This document shows, in pieces, positions 13,292 through 21,091 of a stretch of 21,091 nucleotides of DNA. Position 1 is the stretch's first letter; every line of letters begins with the position of its first letter. Source of the stretch: Bacteriovoracaceae bacterium UBA7317 (GTDB lineage: Bacteria; Bdellovibrionota; Bacteriovoracia; Bacteriovoracales; Bacteriovoracaceae). The stretch spans positions 1 through 21,091 of the forward strand of contig DKQD01000133.1 in the NCBI GenBank assembly GCA_002474345.1. Direction: 5' to 3'. The notes under the pieces are model-generated. The model was not told the origin of the DNA, did not search any database, and was given only the letters and a program-made list of their open reading frames with translations. Both the position numbers and the translations under genes were made by a program.

Positions 13292-15307
13292 ATGGCAATT
13301 TCTGACTTTGTTATAAAAAACATGACAAGCAAAATCATAAAGATGCTTGAAGTTTCCAAGGGAAATATTGAAAATATTATAAATTCCCTACCAAATGCCG
13401 TCGCAATTATTAAAAATGATGGAACCATTTTTTCAGGGAATAGTAAACTCGCTGAAATTTTGGAAATAGATAAAGAAAGTCTAATTAAAAGTAACCTCAG
13501 TGATATTTTCGAAGAAAAAAATTGGGTATTTTTTCAAAATTCCCTACAAGAAGTGGAAATGAGTGGAAGCCATCACAAAGAATTCTCCCTTCAACTAAAT
13601 AAGAAAAGTAAAAAGTTCAATATGGCTTATACATATTTATGGGATATTTTTCTATATGAGAAGGTTCTCGATTCTGGAAAAAAATTATTTTTAATTATCG
13701 GTAAGGATATAAGTGAAATAACACATCACCAAAAAGAACTTAAAAAGATGAACTCAAAACTTGAGGATATGGTCGAGGTAAGAACTGCAAAGTTAAGAGA
13801 GAAAACAAAAGATATAGCTAATATGCTTCAAAATATGAAACAAGGTATATTTACCATTCTTCCTGATAAAACTATTCACAAAGAATACTCTAGTCATTTA
13901 GAAGAACTGTTCAAAGATCATAATATTGTTGGTAAAAATGCATTGAATTTTCTATTTAATGATTCATCACTTGGTGGTGACAAGTTAAATCAAATGGAAG
14001 CAAGCCTCTCTAATATTTTAGAACAGGATATAATAAATTTCCAAATCAATGAAGATATTTTTATTAAAGAGTATCAAAAGAAGATAAATAATAGAAAAAG
14101 ATTTTTAGAATTAGATTGGAACCCAATTCTAAATGAGGATAACTGTGTTGAAAAGGTTTTGGTAAATGTAAAGGATGTAACGGAATTCAAGCAGCTTCAA
14201 TTAGATATGGGGGCCAAAAAGAGAGAGCTTGAAATAATAGGAGAAATCCTCCACGTTACTACAACAAAGTTTTTATCCTTTACCGATACTGCCTTAAACT
14301 ATATTGAACAAAATAAAAAGATTATTTTAGAAGCCAAAGATGTCAATCAAGAAGTTATCACAAAACTTTTCAGAAATATGCACACCATAAAAGGAAATGC
14401 TAGGACCTATGAGTTAAGAAATTTAACTGATGTTATTCATAAAGTTGAAAATAGATATGATGAATTAAGAAAAAATAATTTAGAAAACTGGGATAGCGAG
14501 CTACTACTTTTTGATATTGAAGAAGCAAAAAATGCAATCATGGAGTATAAAACTTTATGTGAGGAAAAGCTTTTGGATGTACAAGAGTCGGACTTACCGG
14601 AAGAAATTGATTATTTCATGGACCTCCAGAAAAATTATAGAAAAAGCATCAATTCAAAAAATAAAGAAGCTTATCTCTATACAAAAGTTGAAAGGATTAT
14701 AAATCGCTATAATAGCGAAGACTTTGAACAAATCATAGATGACATTTCGAAAGGATTAAATAGTATGGCAAAGGATCTTAAAAAACCTATGCCTATTATA
14801 GAGACAAAATCAAGAAAACTAAGGATTTTCAAAAGCTATACACAAACCTTAAAGGATATCTTCGTTCACTTCTTTAGAAATTCATTAGATCATGGCATTG
14901 AAAGTCTCGATGAAAGAGAAAAAGGAGGAAAAAAACCTACAGGAAAAATAACAATAGAAGTGACTTATAAAGATAAATTTGCCTCCATTCACTTTAAAGA
15001 TGACGGTAGAGGCCTAGACCTTCATAAAATTGAAGCATTATCGATTCAAAAAGGGTTGATAAGCCCAAAAGATAAGCTAAAAGATGAAGAATTATCCAAT
15101 CTGATTTTTAAGTCCGGACTTTCAACGGCCAAAAATGTTAGCCTCATCTCCGGAAGAGGTGTGGGTATGGATGCAGTTTTAGAACTCATAAGCAAAAAGG
15201 GCGCTAAAATTAAATTAAACTTAATAGGCAAAAAAAACTCTCTTGGTCACAGGAAATTTGAAATTGTCATAACAATACCAATATTTAAAAATACCAAAAC
15301 TTCTTGA
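13292..15307 (+). CDS. CheA-like hybrid kinase: PAS, PAS-like, HPt and HATPase domains
   Basis: A 671-residue soluble kinase with no membrane segment. PAS domain at about 24-145 (NSLPNAVAIIKNDGTIFSGN). A coiled coil at about 143-180 leads to a second PAS-like region at about 181-300 (MKQGIFTILPDKTI; closing VNVKDVTEFKQLQ). HPt domain at about 310-425 with phosphorylatable H364 in MHTIKG, the CheA P1 pattern. CheA-type HATPase at about 505-665: N-box HFFRNSLDHGIE (N530), DDGRGLD (570-576), IFKSGLSTAKNVS and SGRGVGMDAV (620-629). It has no DHp/P3 dimer domain that I can see, no CheW-like P5 domain and no receiver. It would phosphorylate its own or a partner's HPt histidine and pass phosphate to a separate response regulator. 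It is co-transcribed with the CheX-like gene, which would remove the phosphate again. Confidence 0.88.
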   Translation: MAISDFVIKNMTSKIIKMLEVSKGNIENIINSLPNAVAIIKNDGTIFSGNSKLAEILEIDKESLIKSNLSDIFEEKNWVFFQNSLQEVEMSGSHHKEFSLQLNKKSKKFNMAYTYLWDIFLYEKVLDSGKKLFLIIGKDISEITHHQKELKKMNSKLEDMVEVRTAKLREKTKDIANMLQNMKQGIFTILPDKTIHKEYSSHLEELFKDHNIVGKNALNFLFNDSSLGGDKLNQMEASLSNILEQDIINFQINEDIFIKEYQKKINNRKRFLELDWNPILNEDNCVEKVLVNVKDVTEFKQLQLDMGAKKRELEIIGEILHVTTTKFLSFTDTALNYIEQNKKIILEAKDVNQEVITKLFRNMHTIKGNARTYELRNLTDVIHKVENRYDELRKNNLENWDSELLLFDIEEAKNAIMEYKTLCEEKLLDVQESDLPEEIDYFMDLQKNYRKSINSKNKEAYLYTKVERIINRYNSEDFEQIIDDISKGLNSMAKDLKKPMPIIETKSRKLRIFKSYTQTLKDIFVHFFRNSLDHGIESLDEREKGGKKPTGKITIEVTYKDKFASIHFKDDGRGLDLHKIEALSIQKGLISPKDKLKDEELSNLIFKSGLSTAKNVSLISGRGVGMDAVLELISKKGAKIKLNLIGKKNSLGHRKFEIVITIPIFKNTKTS

Positions 15308-15316
15308 TATTGGTAT
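15275..15316 (+). repeat. Inverted repeat straddling the kinase stop codon, with a competing arm
   Basis: ATACCAATAT at 15275-15284, inside the last codons, is reverse-complementary to ATATTGGTAT at 15307-15316. A second ATACCAA at 15291-15297 can pair with the same right arm (TTGGTAT 15310-15316), so two mutually exclusive hairpins are possible. No T-run follows, so it is a poor intrinsic terminator. It may protect the 3' end of the message. Confidence 0.4.
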
Positions 15317-15319
15317 AAT
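15311..15319 (+). promoter_or_regulatory. Extended -10 promoter element upstream of the oligopeptidase gene
   Basis: TGGTATAAT matches the extended -10 consensus TGNTATAAT fully. There is no -35 match 17 bases upstream, which extended -10 promoters can do without. It overlaps the right arm of the inverted repeat at the kinase end and would give an untranslated leader of about 175 bases before ATG 15503. In AT-rich DNA such a match may be chance. Confidence 0.35.
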
Positions 15320-15502
15320 TAAATTTCAGAATCTCTTTATTTCAAGGTCTCTTCCACGCTCCATTTTTTTTCGTCTTTAATAATAAATGAGTGTTTTTAT
15401 AGAAACCTAAGCCCTGACTTAATGCACATTCTGTTGATAATTCCGTAGACAATTTAAATTTCTTAAAGTTTATTATGAAAGGTCGTCAAGAAAGGAATTT
15501 AA

Positions 15503-17611
15503 ATGAAGTTTTTATGGATATTTTGCTTTTTAAGTTTCCCACTTCTCCTTAAGTCTAAAATATTAGAAACAACAACTCCCCCTAAGGCCACCAAAAAAGA
15601 TAAAGTCATTTTGCATCATGGAGATAAAAGAGTCGATTCTTTTTATTGGCTAAGAGAAAAAGAAAATCCTGAGGTCATCAAATACTTAAATGATGAAAAT
15701 ACCTATACACAACATAATATGGAGCCCTTTAAAAATTTAACAAATGAAATATTTAATGAAATGATTTCAAGACTGGGAAAGCAGGAAGATAGCTATCCGT
15801 ACAAGATGGGTAACTTTAAATACTTTTCTAAGTATAAAAAAGAGTTGGAATATCCAATTTACTATAGAACCCATATTGAAAAAAATAAAACTGAAGAAAT
15901 TATAAACCCAAACCTTCTTTCAAAAGACAAAGTTTTTTTTAATTTAACATCCATAAGAATAAGCCCTGATGAAAAGAGAGTTGGATTCTTAGTTGATACA
16001 ACTGGTAGAAACTTTTTTACTCTTTTTATAAAAGATCTACAGACAGGGATCATAAAAGAAACAGATGTTAAAAATATTGCTGAAAACTTTGAATGGGCCA
16101 ATGACAATGAAACGATTTTCTATTCCAAACAAGACCCCGAGACACTAAGGTGGGAAAAGATTTTCCGTTATTCATTAAACTCCAAAAAGCATACATTAAT
16201 CTTGCATGAATTGGATGAAAAGTTTTGGGTAAATGTTAGAAAATCGAAAACTAATTCTTTTTTATTTTTTGAATCTGAAGCGACTTTAACAAGTGAAACT
16301 CTTTACCTAGATGCAGATGCTCCTAAAAATCCACCTCTTGTTTTTTCCAAAAGAAAAGAGGGACATTTTTATAAGGTTTTTGATGGTGGTGATGCATTTT
16401 TAATAAAAACAAACTTGGATGCTCCTAATTACCGTCTCTCAAAAACAGACCTAAATCAAACTAGTCTTGAGCATTGGGTATCATTGGTCCCACACAGAAA
16501 AGATACTCTCCTTGAAACAATCGAACAGTTTAAAAACTTTATTGTTATGAAAGAACGTAAAGAGTCTCTTATATCTTATAACGTACTTAATAGGACAACG
16601 GGTATCCAAAAAATTATTCCATTCACTGTTGTTCCTGCCACTCCCTACATTTTGGAAAATTATGAATTCGATAGTCATAAATTTAGATTCAGTATAGAAT
16701 CACTATCCTTACCAGAAACTATTTATGAACATGATATGGAGAATGATCAACAAGTTCTTTTGAAACAAAAAATCGTTGGCGGCAATTACGACTCTGGAAA
16801 TTATACCTCATTAAGAATGTTCGCTCCTTCTAGAGATGGAAAAAGAATTCCTCTCTCCATTGTCCATAAAAAAGGCCTCAAAAAAGACGGTAGCAACCCT
16901 ACTCTTATCTATGCTTATGGTGCCTATGGAGACAATATAAACCCCTATTTCGAGCAAGAAGTAATAAGCCTACTTGATCGGGGGTTTATCTATGTTGTCG
17001 CCAATGTAAGGGGTGGCTCCGAAATGGGACAAGATTGGTATGATGATGGAAAAATGCTCAACAAGAAAAATTCTTTCTACGACTTTATAGACGTTACAAA
17101 TTATTTAATTTCAAATGACTATACTTCTCCCAAAAAAGTTTATGCCTGGGGAGAAAGCGCTGGAGGACTCCTTGTTGGTACAGTCATCAATATGAGACCA
17201 GACCTCTATAAGGGTGTTTATGCTCAAGTCCCTTTTGTCGATACTTTGACTACAATGCTTGACCCTTCCATCCCACTAACAATAGGTGAATATGATGAAT
17301 GGGGTAACCCCGAAGAAAAAAGCTTCTATGATTATATTAAAACATACTCACCCTATGATAATATTAAACCACAAAACTACCCACATATCTATGTAACAGC
17401 AGGTTTTCATGACTCTCAGGTACAGTATTGGGAGCCGGCAAAATGGGTTGCAAAATTGAGAGAAACAAAACTAGATAACAACTTACTTCTTCTTCATACT
17501 GATATGAATTCAGGTCATGGAGGAGCATCTGGAAGAACAGAGTCCTTAAAACAGCTCGCTTCTGGTTTTAGCTTTCTTATAAGTATAGAAAAGAACTCAA
17601 TTTTTAAATAG
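15503..17611 (+). CDS. ptrB: Oligopeptidase B-like serine peptidase (S9A), apparently exported
   Basis: A 702-residue prolyl-oligopeptidase-family enzyme (E. coli PtrB is 686). The N-terminal propeller covers about 90-420 (FYWLREKENPEVIKYL before it is the conserved family start). The alpha/beta-hydrolase domain covers about 430-700: RGGSEMGQDWYDDGK (503-517), nucleophile S552 in WGESAGG, D637 in GFHDSQV, H672 in SGHGG. Oligopeptidase B cuts short peptides after Lys/Arg; acidic residues such as EYDEWGNP near 596-603 lie where that specificity is set. The first 17 residues (MKFLWIFCFLSFPLLLK) look like a signal peptide, whereas E. coli PtrB is cytoplasmic, so this copy is probably periplasmic or secreted. 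AAAGGA lies six bases before the ATG. It forms its own unit. Confidence 0.92.
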   Translation: MKFLWIFCFLSFPLLLKSKILETTTPPKATKKDKVILHHGDKRVDSFYWLREKENPEVIKYLNDENTYTQHNMEPFKNLTNEIFNEMISRLGKQEDSYPYKMGNFKYFSKYKKELEYPIYYRTHIEKNKTEEIINPNLLSKDKVFFNLTSIRISPDEKRVGFLVDTTGRNFFTLFIKDLQTGIIKETDVKNIAENFEWANDNETIFYSKQDPETLRWEKIFRYSLNSKKHTLILHELDEKFWVNVRKSKTNSFLFFESEATLTSETLYLDADAPKNPPLVFSKRKEGHFYKVFDGGDAFLIKTNLDAPNYRLSKTDLNQTSLEHWVSLVPHRKDTLLETIEQFKNFIVMKERKESLISYNVLNRTTGIQKIIPFTVVPATPYILENYEFDSHKFRFSIESLSLPETIYEHDMENDQQVLLKQKIVGGNYDSGNYTSLRMFAPSRDGKRIPLSIVHKKGLKKDGSNPTLIYAYGAYGDNINPYFEQEVISLLDRGFIYVVANVRGGSEMGQDWYDDGKMLNKKNSFYDFIDVTNYLISNDYTSPKKVYAWGESAGGLLVGTVINMRPDLYKGVYAQVPFVDTLTTMLDPSIPLTIGEYDEWGNPEEKSFYDYIKTYSPYDNIKPQNYPHIYVTAGFHDSQVQYWEPAKWVAKLRETKLDNNLLLLHTDMNSGHGGASGRTESLKQLASGFSFLISIEKNSIFK

Positions 17612-17642
17612 GACCCAATCTTATTTTTTGATGTCCTCCTAT
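17608..17642 (+). terminator. Possible terminator hairpin after the oligopeptidase gene
   Basis: ATAGGA at 17608-17613 pairs with TCCTAT at 17637-17642, and AGGAC at 17610 can also pair with GTCCT at 17633. CTTTTCTTT follows. The loop is long (23 bases) and T-rich, so the hairpin is weak. It overlaps the -35 box of the next gene's promoter. Confidence 0.3.
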
Positions 17643-17656
17643 CTTTTCTTTATAAT
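17628..17656 (+). promoter_or_regulatory. Sigma-70-type promoter for the small exported protein gene
   Basis: TTGATG at 17628-17633 is followed after exactly 17 bases by a perfect TATAAT at 17651-17656. Transcription would start near 17663, about 30 bases before ATG 17694. It is the best promoter match in the window and suggests that 17694 and the genes after it are read independently of the oligopeptidase gene. Confidence 0.6.
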
Positions 17657-17693
17657 TAGGTTAACTACTACCAATTAAAAAAGAGGAAGAGCT

Positions 17694-18068
17694 ATGCTTG
17701 GAAAACTCCCTATTTTTAAATTTTTTATTTTAATCGGCCTATTACTTAGCTCAAGCCAGTCCTTTTCAAAGAAAGACAAAACGCTAGACATTGTATCAGA
17801 GGTCATCGCAAAAGAAGTCTTTAAGCAGATGAGGATTAAATTCGATCCGAAGGCCCTAAAAACGGTTAAAACAGAATTAAAAAATCAAAAAGTTCCTCAA
17901 AACTTCTTATCTTACTTTTCCTGTCGGGTAAAAACTCAGAACTACGAATTTATCAAAAATTGTCTTAAAAATGTCACTCAAAAGGAAAGCTTTAACGTTT
18001 ACACAACATCGCTTAGCGAAGCCATTACAAACCTCTACAACATGAAGGTTGTCGTTTTTTTAATGTAG
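17694..18068 (+). CDS. Small exported protein of unknown function
   Basis: I do not recognise this 124-residue protein. It begins with a signal peptide (hydrophobic residues 8-19, then SSSQSFSKK), so the mature part of about 100 residues is periplasmic. Two cysteines (77 in YFSCRV and 90 in IKNCLKN) are spaced 13 apart and could form a disulfide across a helical hairpin. The body is lysine-rich and mostly helical in appearance. GAGGAAG precedes the ATG at good distance. A sigma-70-type promoter lies just upstream, and the ICMT-like gene follows after 31 bases, so the two are probably co-transcribed. Confidence 0.7.
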   Translation: MLGKLPIFKFFILIGLLLSSSQSFSKKDKTLDIVSEVIAKEVFKQMRIKFDPKALKTVKTELKNQKVPQNFLSYFSCRVKTQNYEFIKNCLKNVTQKESFNVYTTSLSEAITNLYNMKVVVFLM

Positions 18069-18099
18069 AAATAGCTTTTAACCAAAAGAGGAAAAAAGT

Positions 18100-18735
18100 T
18101 TGAACTCTCCCTATATAATTGGAGCTCTTTCTCTAATATTTATCACTCTCAACCATTATGTTCTTGTTAGTGAAAAATTCAAACTTCATAAAATGGAAGG
18201 AGATAAATCTTACGACCCACTTTTTAATAGACTTTTTCTTCATTTATCATCTTTTTTTATTCTCTTACTTAACCTAAGTTTTGCGTACCGAATTATACTA
18301 ATCTCTCTGAATCTTTTCCCCGACCCCTCCCTTTTTTCATCTATTGTAAATTTTCTTAGTTTTACTCGCAGTATTCAATCTAATTTAGTAGGTATTTTAT
18401 TATTTATTTTTGGCATTTTCCTTAGGCTTTATGCTGTCAAAGCTCTAGGCAGGCTTTTCACCTTTGAAGTTGGTCTGAGAAAAAATCATCAATTGATCAC
18501 TAAAGGCCCTTATAAAATTGTAAGGCACCCCGGTTACTTAGGTTACCTTTTAATCTCTTTAGGCATTTATACTTTCTTTGGAACGTTATTTGGAATATCA
18601 CTGTCGCTAATTATTTGTTTTATTATTTATTTAAAGCGGATTCCCCTTGAAGAAAAAATTTTGTCCCAGGAGTTTGGTGAAGATTTTGAAAGGTATAAGT
18701 TAAAAACTAAAAAATTAATTCCTTTTATTTATTAA
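18100..18735 (+). CDS. Isoprenylcysteine carboxyl methyltransferase-like membrane protein
   Basis: A 211-residue integral membrane protein with about five hydrophobic segments (near 5-24, 46-70, 95-112, 146-158 and 160-178). The C-terminal half carries the ICMT/PEMT signature: GPYKIVRHPGYLGY (136-149), where the Arg-His-Pro binds S-adenosylmethionine, then LEEKIL and FGEDFERYK (183-200). Bacterial members methylate small lipophilic or thiol substrates, or have no known substrate; protein prenylcysteine is unlikely in a bacterium. Translation starts at TTG 18100, supported by AGAGG eight bases upstream and by the lack of an in-frame ATG before the first membrane segment. It follows a small exported protein gene in the same apparent unit. 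It is the second predicted methyltransferase in the window. Confidence 0.85.
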   Translation: MNSPYIIGALSLIFITLNHYVLVSEKFKLHKMEGDKSYDPLFNRLFLHLSSFFILLLNLSFAYRIILISLNLFPDPSLFSSIVNFLSFTRSIQSNLVGILLFIFGIFLRLYAVKALGRLFTFEVGLRKNHQLITKGPYKIVRHPGYLGYLLISLGIYTFFGTLFGISLSLIICFIIYLKRIPLEEKILSQEFGEDFERYKLKTKKLIPFIY

Positions 18736-18804
18736 TTCTTGATAAATTTATAAACTAAGATTTCAATAAATAAAATAAAAATCATTTTTCTTAAGGAAAA
18801 AAAC

Positions 18805-19659
18805 ATGGTTTCCTCAAGCATATGTATGGGTAATGGAAGCGTCGTGATTATAACTGGAGGGGCTTCAGGCATAGGTCTCTCCCTTGGTCAAGCTGTTGCC
18901 GAACTCGGATGCCACGTTTACTTAATCGACCGTCAAAAAGAAGTTGTAGAGGAAGAAGCAAAAAAATTAAGAGGCAAAAGCCTTAAAGTTAAATCGATTG
19001 AGCTAGATGTTCGAGACAGGGAAGCTTTTATTACAATTATAAAAGAGATTCATGAAGAAGAAGGTCGGATAGACTATCTCTTTAACAATGCTGGAGTTGG
19101 TGCAGGATGGGACGTTAAAGATGATAAACCCGAAGATTGGGATTATATAATTGATGTCAATATAAGGGGCGTTTCAAATGGTATTCACGCCACTTACCCC
19201 CTTATGGTTAAACAGGGCTTTGGTCATATTATTAATACAGCTTCAATGGCAGGCCTTGTCCCCTCGAGCTTAACTGTAAGTTATGCAATGACAAAACACG
19301 CAGTCGTTGGTCTCACGGTATCATTGCATGGCCAAGCTTCCATTCATGGCGTACGAGTAAGTGCTTTATGCCCAGGGTTTGTGGAAACACCGATTTTAGA
19401 GGGCGGTGTCTACGGAAAAGTTGATCGAGATAAAATAAAAAAGGGTGCCAAAATTTTTAACTTACCTGGAAAATTAACTCCAAAAGAACTTATAAAAAGA
19501 GTTTTACCTCAAATAAAAAAAAATAAGGTCATCATTATTGAACCGCTTTATATGAAAGTTTATTTGTGGCTTTATCGATTCTTCCCTAATTGGATCTTAG
19601 GCTTATCAAGAAAGGGTTGGATAAGCGCCAACCGGAAATTAAAAAACCCTTTAAAATAA
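18805..19659 (+). CDS. Classical short-chain dehydrogenase/reductase
   Basis: A 284-residue NAD(P)-dependent oxidoreductase. TGGASGIG at 17-24, NNAG at 94-97, N119, S147 in NTASMAG, Y160-x3-K164 in SYAMTK, and CPGFVETP at 189-196 give the full classical SDR tetrad. An aspartate at the end of strand 2 (YLIDR, 39-43) favours NAD(H). A C-terminal extension of about 40 residues (VYLWLYRFFPNWILGLSRKGW) is aromatic and hydrophobic, and may dock to membrane or form a lid for a lipophilic substrate. AAGGA lies seven bases before the ATG. An upstream Met (M8) is possible but less well placed. The substrate is unknown. Its stop is four bases from the stop of the facing hisS, with no terminator in between. 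Confidence 0.9.
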   Translation: MVSSSICMGNGSVVIITGGASGIGLSLGQAVAELGCHVYLIDRQKEVVEEEAKKLRGKSLKVKSIELDVRDREAFITIIKEIHEEEGRIDYLFNNAGVGAGWDVKDDKPEDWDYIIDVNIRGVSNGIHATYPLMVKQGFGHIINTASMAGLVPSSLTVSYAMTKHAVVGLTVSLHGQASIHGVRVSALCPGFVETPILEGGVYGKVDRDKIKKGAKIFNLPGKLTPKELIKRVLPQIKKNKVIIIEPLYMKVYLWLYRFFPNWILGLSRKGWISANRKLKNPLK

Positions 19660-19663
19660 AAAA

Positions 19664-20974
19664 TCACTGCTGACAAAAGTTAGAGCACTCTTCAAGTCCT
19701 TCCATAGTAAAAACTTTTTGCTCTCCAGATGCCATATTTTTCACTTTCAATTGGATTTTTTCGGAATCATTCAACTGTAAAATAATAACGTTTTTGGCGC
19801 CCATTTTGTTAGCATTTTGAAAAATCTTTTTATACTTTAATTTTGACACCTCATGAATTGTGTTTAAGTTTTCCTTTCTTAAAAAGCGGGCAGCTTTCAT
19901 AACAGAGGAAGCAAGACCTTCAGACTCACTTGCTATAAAGACACTTGGTGCTTGCTGAGTGAAAGATGGGAGGAGCTTGTGCACTTCCAAAAAGTCTTTT
20001 AAAGTTACGTCTCCCAGACCAAAACCAACCCCAGGCAATTGGTCTTCACCAAAAATACTCATGAGACCCTCATAAGCTCCACCACCACAAAGGGCCCTTC
20101 GGTTATCTGGGTGCTTGTCAAATATTTCAAAAACCAGACCCGTATAGTAGTCCAGCCCCCTAACGATTGTTGGGTCATAAAGAATATAATCAGAGAGTCC
20201 TAACTCATTAACAACTTTAAAGAAGGAACGGTAATCCCATTTTTCTATTGGAAATTCAATTTTTTCTAAAAAGTCCTCAAGCTCTTTATGAGAACCTATT
20301 TTTAAGTAGTCAGAAAAAAGTTCACTAGTTTTTCCTGAAAGATTAAAAGCTGCCAACTCTTCTTTAAAAGCTTCAGGCTTAATCTTCTTTACTCGATCTA
20401 GTAATTTATAAAGCTTAAGTGATTGGTCCTCATTTAAAGACAACGAGCTTGAGAAGAAGTGATCAATAAGCTTTCTGTTATTTATCTTAATTTCAAAATG
20501 GTTTTGGTTGGCCCCAAATTGCTCAAAAAGATCAACAGCAACTTGTAAAACCTCTAATTCCATATATATTGAGTTGTCACCAAAAATATCGACATTAAAC
20601 TGCCAATGCTCACGAAGCCTTCCTTTTTGTGGCCGTTCGTATCTCATGAGATTGGGAATAGAATACCATCTTATTGGTTTAGGTATTTCACGATAAACCT
20701 GAGCAACCATTCGGGCAACTGTAGGAGTCATCTCGGGCCTTATGGCCACTTCTCTGTCTCCCCGGTCGTGGAAACTATAAATTTGTTCATTAATCAACTC
20801 CTGACCTGACTTTGCTCTGTAGAGAGAAACTTCTTCCAACATTGGGCCATCATAAGGTTCATAGCCATGAAGACTTGCGGTCTTCTTCATCATTTCAAAT
20901 AAGTAATTTTGTGTTCTTTTATTTTCTGGAAAAAGGTCACGACAACCCTTATAAGGTTTCTTAGATAGCGCCAT
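19664..20974 (-). CDS. hisS: Histidyl-tRNA synthetase
   Basis: A 436-residue class II aminoacyl-tRNA synthetase that charges tRNA-His in the cytoplasm. Motif 2 with RYERPQKGRLREHWQFNVDIFG starts at 111, the histidine motifs GLDYYTG (273-279) and GGGAYEG (297-303) follow, and motif 3 GVGFGLG is at 315-321. The C-terminal anticodon-binding domain covers about 343-430 (SVFIASES; KNVIILQLNDSEKIQLK). The length is usual for bacterial HisRS. ATG 20974 is preceded by AGGAACAGGAC. The 117 bases upstream to the window edge show no T-box or clear promoter. It is the only housekeeping gene here and the most useful one for placing the organism. Confidence 0.97.
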   Translation of the reverse strand: MALSKKPYKGCRDLFPENKRTQNYLFEMMKKTASLHGYEPYDGPMLEEVSLYRAKSGQELINEQIYSFHDRGDREVAIRPEMTPTVARMVAQVYREIPKPIRWYSIPNLMRYERPQKGRLREHWQFNVDIFGDNSIYMELEVLQVAVDLFEQFGANQNHFEIKINNRKLIDHFFSSSLSLNEDQSLKLYKLLDRVKKIKPEAFKEELAAFNLSGKTSELFSDYLKIGSHKELEDFLEKIEFPIEKWDYRSFFKVVNELGLSDYILYDPTIVRGLDYYTGLVFEIFDKHPDNRRALCGGGAYEGLMSIFGEDQLPGVGFGLGDVTLKDFLEVHKLLPSFTQQAPSVFIASESEGLASSVMKAARFLRKENLNTIHEVSKLKYKKIFQNANKMGAKNVIILQLNDSEKIQLKVKNMASGEQKVFTMEGLEECSNFCQQ

Positions 20975-21091
20975 GTATAAAAGTCCTGTTCCTTAGTTTT
21001 AAAGTGAGAAATACACTTATTGGATGAGCAAGCTTAGATTAACTAACACTAAGTTGTTAATTTTATAAGAATTCACGCACCCTTAAAGTCA

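Noticed and set aside
13292..15307. Calling the kinase a full CheA
   Set aside because: It lacks a CheW-like domain and a recognisable dimerisation domain and has two PAS-type regions in front.
1..21091. Mobile element, prophage or CRISPR content
   Set aside because: No transposase, integrase, phage structural gene, terminal repeats or regularly spaced repeats were seen.

Overview
This window comes from a low-GC, Gram-negative-type bacterial chromosome. Many products carry a Sec signal peptide or lipobox, one remnant looks like an outer-membrane beta-barrel, and a periplasmic c-type cytochrome is present. My best guess for the lineage is a Bdellovibrionota/Bacteriovorax-like or related delta-type bacterium. 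That guess rests on the secretome-heavy content, the CheX/HPt kinase pair and the AT-rich codon use; it is inference, not proof. I see no rRNA, tRNA, CRISPR array, IS element or phage gene.

Layout. Positions 1-1800 hold the tail of an unknown gene, an exported protein of unknown function, and a decayed beta-barrel-like gene broken by a stop and two frameshifts. From 8631 down to 1822 all genes lie on the minus strand. First comes a tight three-gene operon: an exported GH5 glycosidase resembling endoglycoceramidases, a glutathione S-transferase, and a lipoprotein with Asp-box repeats. Then come a carbonyl-reductase-type SDR and an exported di-heme cytochrome c of the RoxA/cytochrome c peroxidase-like group. 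Divergent from the GH5 gene is a METTL7-type methyltransferase (8766), followed by a lipoprotein with a C39/papain-like cysteine peptidase fold (9489). A FadD-type long-chain acyl-CoA ligase (12069-10354, minus) faces it.

A 639-base AT-rich gap (12070-12708) precedes a two-gene signalling module on the plus strand. It consists of a CheX/CheC-like phosphatase and a CheA-like kinase with PAS, HPt and HATPase domains but no CheW-like or receiver domain, possibly under a sigma-28-like promoter. Next are an apparently exported oligopeptidase B (15503), a small exported protein with a good sigma-70 promoter (17694), an ICMT-like membrane methyltransferase (18100) and a classical SDR (18805). The SDR ends four bases from the end of hisS (20974-19664, minus), the only clear housekeeping gene.

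How the genes might work together. Several products fit extracellular breakdown of macromolecules and lipids: the glycosidase, the oligopeptidase, the papain-like lipoprotein, the di-heme oxygenase-like cytochrome, the acyl-CoA ligase and two SDRs. GST and METTL7/ICMT-type methyltransferases could handle thiol or lipid products. This is a guess from content; only the GH5-GST-lipoprotein and CheX-kinase spacings directly support co-expression. The most interesting objects are the orphan CheX-kinase pair, the GH5 operon with its cysteine-repeat N-terminus, the RoxA-like cytochrome, and inverted repeats that straddle two stop codons.
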